From a virus, in IMG/VR virus record IMGVR_UViG_3300042992_000831, positions 1-25,064 of that record: a stretch of 25,064 nucleotides of DNA. One strand, given 5' to 3'. Numbering within the stretch: position 1 is the stretch's first letter; each line of letters begins with the position of its first letter. Below the pieces are notes generated by a model that saw only the letters and a program-made list of their open reading frames with translations, searched no databases and had not been told where the DNA came from. This document shows positions 7,503 to 15,900 of this stretch, piece by piece. The position numbers and the translations under genes were made by a program.

Positions 7503-9536
7503 ATGGCAATCAATACAATAAATAAAAATTTTAAAAACAAAGGTAAAGATATTAAATACCTTAATAAAGATTTCTCTACATTTAGAGCTAACTTAATTGA
7601 GTTTGCTAAAACGTATTTTCCAAAAACTTATTCTGATTTTAATGAAACATCACCTGGTATGATGTTTATTGAAATGGCATCTTATATTGGTGATGTATTG
7701 GGATACTATATAGATGATACTTTAAAAGAATCATTAATGCCGTTTGCTGAGGATGAAACGAGTATGTTAGCATTAGCACAATTTTTAGGGTATAAGCCAA
7801 AAGTAACATCTCCTGCAATATCTACATTATCTGTATATCAATTAGTACCATCAATAGGAAGTGGATTTAATAATAGGCCTGATTCAAAGTTTTATTTGAG
7901 AATCAAAGAAGGTATGGCGGTACAATCACCTAATGGTATAGAATTTAGAACAACGAATCTTGTTGATTTTGAAGATGCAGCTGATAGAGAAATAACTGTA
8001 TATGAAAGAGATGCAAATACTGGTGAACCTGTATTTTATTTAGCTAAAAAATATGTACAAGTAATTTCGGCAGTTGTAAATGAAAAAGAAGCATCTTTTG
8101 GTAATTATCAATCTTTTCAAACTATTGATTTGGAAGATACTAATATAATCTCTATATATGATGTTAGGGATTCTAATGGAAACAAATACTATGAAGTACC
8201 TTACTTAGCACAGGAAATGGTATTTATTGATTACCCAAACACAGAAGCAAATGACCAAGAATTATATCAATTCAAATCAACTGTACCATATATTTTAAAA
8301 ACAATTAAAACTGCAAAAAGATTTACTACAAGAATAAATCAAAATAGTACAACAACAATTCAGTTTGGAGCAGGTGACCCAACGGCAAGTGATGAACAAT
8401 TGATTCCAAATCTTAAAAATGTTGGATTGGGTTTACCAAATTCTATAAGTAGATTGGAAGAATCATTTGACCCAACTAATTTCTTAAAAACAAAAACATA
8501 CGGAACATCTCCATCAAATACAACAATAACTGTAAAGTATTACGTTGGCGGAGGTGTTGCATCAAATGTATCACAAGGACAATTAACAAAAATATCTGGA
8601 ATTGAATTTGATGATGATATATCGGCATTTAATGATGCTGATAGAATAACATATAATACTATAAAAAACTCTGTAGCTGTTGATAATGAAATTCCAGCTA
8701 CTGGTGGTAGAGATGGTGAAACATTAGAAGAAATTAGACAAAATGCATTAGCAAACTTTGGTGCACAAAATAGAGCAGTAACTGCAAAAGATTATCAAAT
8801 TAGAGTATTATCATTACCTTCAAAATATGGAGGAATAGCAAAAGCATACGCTGTTGCTGATGGTACGTTAGATAATAATTCACCAGCGTCTATATTAGCA
8901 TCTCCAAATCATTTGCAAGAATTTACTGATTTGGTTATGAGTTTTGTTAATAAGCCAGATTCAGAAGAACCAACAGAAGGAAGTATAAAAGAAGATATTA
9001 CTAAATTTTTAATTGGTAAAACTGCAAATGAAAACGAAAAAAATAATCCATTTGCAATTAATTTATATTTGTTAGGGTATGATGTTAATGGTAATATTAC
9101 TAATCTCAATAGAGCAGTTAAAGAAAATCTTAAAACATATTTAAATGAATATAGATTATTAACTGATGGTATTAATATTAATGATGGGTTTGTTATTAAT
9201 ATTGGTGTTGATTTTGAAATAGTTGTTTTTGGAAACTACAATAAGAGTGAAGTATTAACAAACTGTATAGTTCAGTTAAAGGATTATTTTAGTATTGATA
9301 ATTGGTCATTTAATCAAACAATTAATTTAAGTGAAATCGAATTACTAATAGCAAATGTTGAAGGAGTTTCATCAGTTCCTATGGTTAAAATAACAAATAA
9401 GTGTTCTGGTAAATATTCTTCAAATTCATATAATATAGAAGCGGCAACTAAAGATAAGATTGTATATCCATCGTTAGACCCTTCGGTTTTTGAAATTAAG
9501 TTTCCTGATGCAGACATAAAAGGCAGAGTAAAATAA
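7503..9536 (+). CDS. 6: Baseplate wedge protein gp6 (baseplate J-like)
   Basis: The 677-residue length is close to T4 gp6 (about 660). The N-terminus has the characteristic block with LNKDFSTFRANLIEFAKTYF (residues 20-39) and ETSPGMMFIEMASYIGDVLG (48-67). The middle includes TIQFGAGDPTASDEQLIPN and ETLEEIRQNALANFGAQNRAVTAKDYQ (about 408-434), which is the baseplate J core. Two gp6 copies per wedge form the inner ring of the baseplate in T4 and drive the change in diameter on contraction. It lies five bases after gp25 and overlaps the next gene by one base. Confidence 0.9.
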   Translation: MAINTINKNFKNKGKDIKYLNKDFSTFRANLIEFAKTYFPKTYSDFNETSPGMMFIEMASYIGDVLGYYIDDTLKESLMPFAEDETSMLALAQFLGYKPKVTSPAISTLSVYQLVPSIGSGFNNRPDSKFYLRIKEGMAVQSPNGIEFRTTNLVDFEDAADREITVYERDANTGEPVFYLAKKYVQVISAVVNEKEASFGNYQSFQTIDLEDTNIISIYDVRDSNGNKYYEVPYLAQEMVFIDYPNTEANDQELYQFKSTVPYILKTIKTAKRFTTRINQNSTTTIQFGAGDPTASDEQLIPNLKNVGLGLPNSISRLEESFDPTNFLKTKTYGTSPSNTTITVKYYVGGGVASNVSQGQLTKISGIEFDDDISAFNDADRITYNTIKNSVAVDNEIPATGGRDGETLEEIRQNALANFGAQNRAVTAKDYQIRVLSLPSKYGGIAKAYAVADGTLDNNSPASILASPNHLQEFTDLVMSFVNKPDSEEPTEGSIKEDITKFLIGKTANENEKNNPFAINLYLLGYDVNGNITNLNRAVKENLKTYLNEYRLLTDGININDGFVINIGVDFEIVVFGNYNKSEVLTNCIVQLKDYFSIDNWSFNQTINLSEIELLIANVEGVSSVPMVKITNKCSGKYSSNSYNIEAATKDKIVYPSLDPSVFEIKFPDADIKGRVK

Positions 9537-10606
9537 TGGCATACTATTTTTTAACAGCATCAAAAGATGCATCGGTTTATTTACAACAACCAAATCAGAA
9601 TACTGGTTTGGATGAAATATTGGAAATAAGTAAAGTATATTACGGAAACATTAAAGATGTATCACATGCGTTACTTAAATTTGATTTAGGATATGTATCT
9701 GCATCAATTTCTAACAATAGTATTTCAATGAGTTCTGCAGAATTGATACTAAAAGAAACTAAAAGTGAAGAAATTCCATTAGATTATACTATATTTGCAA
9801 ATGCAATTTCTGGAAGTTGGGAAATGGGTACTGGTACTAGATTTGATAATATATCAACTCAAGGTGTAACTTGGAATTATAGAGAGGGGGATTCTTCGTT
9901 GGAGTGGTTACAAAATAACTTCCAATCGGGAACAGAAGCAAGTACTAATAATGGTGTTGGTGGTACTTGGTACACAAACTATGCAGCATCTCAAACATTT
10001 AGTTATCAAACGGCAGATATTAATATGAATGTAATATCAATACTAAGAGCTTTCATAAGTGGGTCTGTGATAAATGATGGTATTATTTTAAAATACTCAA
10101 CAGCAAATGAAAGCGATACTGCAGATTATGGTATATTAAAATTCTTTAGTAAAGAAACTCACACTATATATCAACCAAAAATAAGAATTGGATGGAATGA
10201 TTCAATATTTTCTACTGGTTCATTAACTCCATTAACTGCAAATGATATTAAAGTTGGTGTAACTAATTTGAAAAAGGAATATAAAGTAGGTACTATTGCA
10301 AAGATACAACTATTTGGTAGAGAGTTGTATCCACCAAAAACATTCTCAGATACATTTAATTATTCAACTTCAAAATATTTACCAGCTACAACTTATTATC
10401 AAATAAGAGATTACGCATCGAATGATATTATAATTCCATTTAGTGATTATTCTAAAGTTAGTTGTGATTCTAATGGAAATTATATAAAAGTTAATTTTTC
10501 AAATTGGGAAGCTAATAGAGTTTATAAAATAGAATTTAAAGTAGATAGTGGTAGTAGTATTGAATACTTTGATAATGATACTACATTTAGTTTAGTTAAA
10601 AATTAA
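9536..10606 (+). CDS. Virion protein with DNRLRE-like domain, baseplate operon
   Basis: The 356-residue protein begins with a segment that fits a DNRLRE/carbohydrate-binding-like beta sandwich. It has DASVYLQQPNQNTGLDEIL at 11-29 and SHALLKFDLG at 43-52, then strands and a Trp-rich stretch up to about residue 220 (PKIRIGWND). The remaining part (about 235-356) is another beta-rich, Ig-like region. No signal peptide or catalytic motif is visible. Its place directly after gp6 is where T4 has gp7, but I see no clear gp7 similarity. A peripheral baseplate component that binds glycans or other baseplate proteins is the best guess. Confidence 0.65.
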   Translation: MAYYFLTASKDASVYLQQPNQNTGLDEILEISKVYYGNIKDVSHALLKFDLGYVSASISNNSISMSSAELILKETKSEEIPLDYTIFANAISGSWEMGTGTRFDNISTQGVTWNYREGDSSLEWLQNNFQSGTEASTNNGVGGTWYTNYAASQTFSYQTADINMNVISILRAFISGSVINDGIILKYSTANESDTADYGILKFFSKETHTIYQPKIRIGWNDSIFSTGSLTPLTANDIKVGVTNLKKEYKVGTIAKIQLFGRELYPPKTFSDTFNYSTSKYLPATTYYQIRDYASNDIIIPFSDYSKVSCDSNGNYIKVNFSNWEANRVYKIEFKVDSGSSIEYFDNDTTFSLVKN

Positions 10607-10608
10607 TA

Positions 10609-11703
10609 ATGGCAAAAACTGGATTACAAAATGAGCAATTAATAAGTGAACTTTTAGTTAGTGGTTCAATGGCAATCACTACTAAAAATCCTTTTGGTGT
10701 CCATACTTTTGAACAAACTAATAATGATGAAGGTGTTATTTCTGGAAAATTAATAAAGCCAAAATATAATGAAGTAGAATTAGTTAAGTCTATTGATACT
10801 AGAATTTTTGAACTATTGCCACCAGAACCACCACCATTTGATGATAGAGTTCCAAGACCAATATATAATGAAGCAACTCAATCGGTAATTGATTTAACTG
10901 CACAAGTAGTTGTTTTAAATAAGACAGTTTTGGATTTAAGAGCAAAAGTGCAAGATGTAGAAATAGTTTCTGAAAGTTTAAAAGTACAATTGGATTTAAA
11001 AGATTTAAATTTAGCAGCTGCACAAAACCAAACTGGACAACTAACAACAAAAATATCAAGTACAATAACCGAATTACAAAACTCTATACAAAAAGGAACT
11101 GCTGAAGCGATTCAAAGAGTTTCTTTATTTGCAAGGAATCAATCATTGGAGCAAGAGTTGAGTGCGTTAAGATTAGCGGTATCAGCAAAAGAGCAGGCGT
11201 TAGCAGCTGGAGCAGTTTCAACTGGACAATTGGCAAGTATATTATTTGATAAAGGTGACCCAACCAAAGCAACCACAGCAAAAATGATTGGTATGGATTA
11301 TGGTGCTGGCGCACGTGGAGTATCAGCTGCAACAGCTGGAACATTTGCAGCTCCTGGTAATGATTATTCAAATACATTTAGAACATATTTTGAAGTAATA
11401 GCATCATCTGATTTAACTGGAAAAAAGGAAATAAGTGTTGATATTAAATTCACAGGAGGTGTTAGTCAATCTATTTGGGATTTTGGATTCGCATTGCCTG
11501 TTAAACTAAAAGCTGGGGAAACTAAAAGATTTGAAATGAAAACGCCTTCAGCATATTTTAAGGGGTTGAGAGGTTCTTATGGTGCTAGTACATTCTCTGC
11601 ATCAAAACCATCACAATATGATTTTACATTTAGTATAATAGTATCTGATGGTACTAAAACTGAAAATAAAGATTTCACTGTACATATATACAAATATGAT
11701 TAA
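10609..11703 (+). CDS. Coiled-coil virion protein with C-terminal beta domain
   Basis: This 364-residue protein has a short N-terminal domain and a Pro-rich hinge (LPPEPPPFDDRVPRP, about 68-82). Next is a long heptad-like region (about 89-200) rich in Leu, Val, Gln, Glu and Lys, including SLEQELSALRLAVSAKEQAL. The C-terminal beta domain (about 255-364) contains KKEISVDIKFTGG and DFTFSIIVSDGTK. The layout is that of a trimeric fibre or rod: attachment, stalk, tip. It lies between two other baseplate-operon genes, two bases after the previous stop. No family is recognised. A short fibre or wedge-linked rod is likely. Confidence 0.65.
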   Translation: MAKTGLQNEQLISELLVSGSMAITTKNPFGVHTFEQTNNDEGVISGKLIKPKYNEVELVKSIDTRIFELLPPEPPPFDDRVPRPIYNEATQSVIDLTAQVVVLNKTVLDLRAKVQDVEIVSESLKVQLDLKDLNLAAAQNQTGQLTTKISSTITELQNSIQKGTAEAIQRVSLFARNQSLEQELSALRLAVSAKEQALAAGAVSTGQLASILFDKGDPTKATTAKMIGMDYGAGARGVSAATAGTFAAPGNDYSNTFRTYFEVIASSDLTGKKEISVDIKFTGGVSQSIWDFGFALPVKLKAGETKRFEMKTPSAYFKGLRGSYGASTFSASKPSQYDFTFSIIVSDGTKTENKDFTVHIYKYD

Positions 11704-11713
11704 TAAATAAAAA

Positions 11714-12937
11714 ATGGCCATAAAAACATTCAAAGAAATATTAGATAACAAAGGATATCGAATTGATTCAAATGATAGAAAGATATTTGAAAATGGAGAT
11801 ATTCAGTCATTTTTTGGATTAGGGCAAAATGATTCTATTGAAGTAATTATATATGATATAAACGATAATCAACTTCCACAAAAAGATGGAAATTTGGTTA
11901 GATACATACCATTAACAACAGATAATATTAAAGATTATTTTTTAATAGCAGAAGGTACTATATTTCAAAAGTATCAATTACCAAATGAATATTTTATAGA
12001 TGTTGAAAGACTTTTAAGAGAAGCTGGATATAATAATGGTAATTTTAAAACACAAATATCTCTTATTAATAAAAGAGTTGGTAGTGAATTAAATAATGAT
12101 AAACTTTGGATATCCGAAATATCACCATCTAGAACTGAAGTTAGATTATTTCCTATAAGAGATGTAAATAATATAAATAAAGAATTGGAAGATAGATTTT
12201 CTTTATTTATGATGGGAGGTGAATTTAGAGATGATACTATAAATTCTTCTTTTTCTTTTGTAGAAGCAATTACACCAACTACAATAAGTTCATTTATGAA
12301 AAGAAAGTATTCTGAAAAGTGGTTGAATAAAATGATTGGTGAATTTAAAATAAAAAATTTTGATACATTTATAACAACAATACATAATAAATTTTTAGAA
12401 GCTTCAACGTATGAATTTACAAATAGGATATCTGATTTAAAAAACATAAATTATGGTAAACCAAATAATAAAAAAACAAAAATTGAATTATCAAAAAGTG
12501 AAATTATAGAAATTTGTAAAAAGATTTTAGTTAGTACAATAGAATATTATTTATCAAAACAAGATATTAAATCTGCTACAACATTTGATTCTGGTATAAA
12601 CGAATCTATGGATGAAGTTGGAAAAGTATTGCAATCATTAGAATCAAATACAACAATAGATACTTCATCTCCTGTTATAAATGAGGGAGTATCTAAGCAA
12701 CTAACACAAACAGATATTGAATTAGAATTGGAAAAACAAATTAAAAAAGAATTGCCAGAGGAAGAAAAAGATATTGAAATAGTAACACCTGATGGTGAAC
12801 CAGATTATATACCACCAGCTGGTGGTGGGAGTGGTGGAACTGGGGGTGGTGGGGGTGGCGGTTTCTTAGATGATGGTTATGATGGAAATGACGGTAGAAT
12901 TAGGTCAGATGATGGGCAGGCTAAAGCATTAAAATAA
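11714..12937 (+). CDS. Baseplate/tail structural protein with Gly-rich tail
   Basis: The 407-residue product starts with a beta-rich domain. It contains EYFIDVERLLREAGYNNGNF (about 93-112), LINKRVGSELNNDKLWISEI and SPSRTEVRLFPIRD, a pattern I associate with structural proteins of marine T4-like phages. Residues 150-290 are helical and Lys-rich. Then come an acidic/basic helix (LELEKQIKKELPEEEKDIEI) and a Gly-rich end from about residue 367 (PAGGGSGGTGGGGGGGF). The next gene starts four bases later and has its own Gly run near the N-terminus. Probably a wedge or fibre-attachment protein, exact role unknown. Confidence 0.65.
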   Translation: MAIKTFKEILDNKGYRIDSNDRKIFENGDIQSFFGLGQNDSIEVIIYDINDNQLPQKDGNLVRYIPLTTDNIKDYFLIAEGTIFQKYQLPNEYFIDVERLLREAGYNNGNFKTQISLINKRVGSELNNDKLWISEISPSRTEVRLFPIRDVNNINKELEDRFSLFMMGGEFRDDTINSSFSFVEAITPTTISSFMKRKYSEKWLNKMIGEFKIKNFDTFITTIHNKFLEASTYEFTNRISDLKNINYGKPNNKKTKIELSKSEIIEICKKILVSTIEYYLSKQDIKSATTFDSGINESMDEVGKVLQSLESNTTIDTSSPVINEGVSKQLTQTDIELELEKQIKKELPEEEKDIEIVTPDGEPDYIPPAGGGSGGTGGGGGGGFLDDGYDGNDGRIRSDDGQAKALK

Positions 12938-12941
12938 AAAA

Positions 12942-15900
12942 ATGAGAGCAGTAGACGATATAATAATTGATGACGAAATTGTAACCGGAGGTGGTGGTGG
13001 TAGTATAACGTCTGCTGGTAGTGGAAATGTAATATTAACAAACACACCAAATACTGTATTATCTAATCAATCATATATTATAAATGTAAATTCAAATGTA
13101 AACGATGCGGATATTATTGTAAATGGTGAATCTGTATCTAAAAAAACAAACAATTCGATTACAATAGCAATTAGTGATTTATTATTAAATGGTGATACTG
13201 AAATTATATTAAAAAAAGATGGATATGTTTCGAATGAAAGATATGTAGTATCACTAGTAGCAAATCCAGATTATAATAGAAATCCAAATTATAATACAGC
13301 AGCTCAGGTATTGGGAAATAATAGTGGTATGGATGCTGAAAATCTTTATGCTTCTTTACCAAACTCTCCAATAGCTAGTTTAGAATATTCAAAAGAATCA
13401 TTATATACCATAGATATAAAGCATTATATAAATGATTTTAAACAATCATATAAAACTTTTAGTGATGGTCAATATTCAAATAATATTTTATTTAAATTAG
13501 AAAAACAAATAATACCAGACGAACCACTATTAAAGTTTACTACAATTAATTTAGATGGTCCTGAGGGGTCTGTTGTTGTAATACCAAATATAGAAAATTC
13601 CGATGGTGTATTAACTGCTGGTGAAAAAATAGTATTAAAAAGTGGAAATAATAAAATAGCAATACCAGAAGGAAGTAAAGCAGTTATACAATCTGCTGAT
13701 TTAAAAAATTATAGAGTTAAAACTATAAATGTAGAATCCGATACATATAAGCCAAAAACTGTAGATGCAAAAACAAACGAAGAAAGCGTATCAGTTACGT
13801 TTGATTTAAATAATGCAAATTATAATATTAGTGTTATTTCTGAAATGTTTGTAACAAAAATAGTAACTAAGCCAACAATAGCATTAAATAATTCTGAACC
13901 AAATAGAAAATACAATTTAAATTCAAAAGCAGATTATCCAATAGGATTATCTAAAAGTACTGACACATATAAGATTACTGCTTATATAAATAATCAAACA
14001 TTTGTATTTTCAAATTTAGATACATCACAACCATCCTTATTTAAAAGGAAAGAATCAGATGCATCCAAAACCGCGGTAATTATTATACCTGCTAAAGCAT
14101 TTTCTACAATTGGAAACTATAAATTGATATTAGTACCATCCGATATAGATGGTGATGGTGATAAGCTTGAATTAACAATAAATGTCAATAGTGAACAATA
14201 TGTTGGTGTTCCTGATATTAGAAATATAAAATATCCATCTTTATTAAAAGGACCTGATTTTGTTGGAACTGATGTAAATTTTGCAATAAGTTATGAATCT
14301 GTAAATACGGATTATGTAAAAATATATAAAGTTGGTAGCGATAGATTTATTAGAGCAACTGCAGCGGGATTAGTAAATTTAAATTTTCAAGAATTATTAA
14401 AATTAGATGGTACTCAAGTTTCCGAAACTGATGATTTAATAAATATTACTTTAAAATTAGTACCTTATAATGAGAGTGGATATCAAGTTGTAGTTGGTAA
14501 AGAAGAATTTATTAATATTAGTTTTGATAAGGGTGATTTAACTATTCCTAGAGATGTTGCTATTAGTAGAATTGCTGATGGATTTATTTCTCAATTTGAT
14601 TCTACAATATTTGAAAACGAAACATCGAAGTATTTAACTCATTTATTACATATTGGTAATGGTGATAATAAAGTAATTACAACTTGGGTTGGTAGTGAAG
14701 GCTCTTTAATATTAAAATTATATGAACCATTAGCAACATCGGTACAAACAAATCAACAAGTTTGGATTTCTAAATTACAATCTCAACCAATAGTTGAAAC
14801 GATAACTATTAATGGTATTGATGAAATATATTGTCATCCATTAAAAGGACCTAATTTCACATTAGAGCAAAGTAATGGAATTGCTTATCAAGTTTACGAT
14901 GATTTAATAGCAAGTGGTTCTACTACATCAAATGATTTAGTAACTAGATTTTTAGAAAGTAGTGGTATAGATACCACTAAATTAAATATACAATATGTAA
15001 GTGGGTCTAATTACACATTTTCTAATTTTACAAACTTTAGCTCAGCTGAAGAGAGAGTAAATAACTTTTTCTATAAAGTAGAATTGATAGAAACTTACAA
15101 AGAAAAATATGAAGGTTTAATATCACCAACATTTATTCCACCATACGGCGCATTTGATGGTGGATTATTAACACAAGATGGTTATCAAACAATTACCGAA
15201 GATGGATTGTTTGACATTCAATGGGAAATTGCACAATTTGCTGGTGTATCGCAAGCTGGCGAAGCTAAAAAAGTATTAAATGCTATAAATTCTTTAATAA
15301 AAGGATTTGACGGATTTGAAAGATTTTTATATTCATCTACAAATAATTTAGCATATCCAAAAACAGCTGAAGCTAATCCTATAACTGGATTGCCATACTA
15401 TAAATTAAGAGCAACTACTAGTTCTCAAGCAAAAGACTGGTATTATAATTTAGTAGATTTATCATCAGAATATGATAAATATAATTCAAATTATTTAGTA
15501 AATAATATACCTGAATTTATAAAAGAAGATTCTGACAATACTGATTTTTTGGTATTTTTGGATATGATAGGTCAACACTTTGATATTCTTTGGGTGTATA
15601 TAAACAATTTATCAAAGACTAAAGTATTAGAGCATAAGCAAGTAAATGGATTTTCAAACAATTTGGTTCATTCTTTATTAGAATCATTTGGTTGGAACGC
15701 TAAAAGAGCATTTAATTCAGAATTAATATGGGAATATGCATTTGGTACTAATAAAGATGGTTTTCAAAAATATAGTATGCCATTGGCAGATGCTAATGAT
15801 GAAGTATGGAGAAGAATTTTAAATAATTTACCATATCTATTAAAGCATAAAGGTACTGCTAGAGCTATGAAAGCTATTATGGCTTGTTATGGTGTTCCGC

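Noticed and set aside
10799-11377. Two minus-strand open frames opposite the coiled-coil gene
   Set aside because: They are Leu/Gln-rich reflections of the + strand codons and have no promoter or plausible start context.
11974-12447. Minus-strand 157-codon open frame
   Set aside because: It lies inside a well-supported + strand gene and has no recognisable motif. AT-rich DNA often leaves such open frames.
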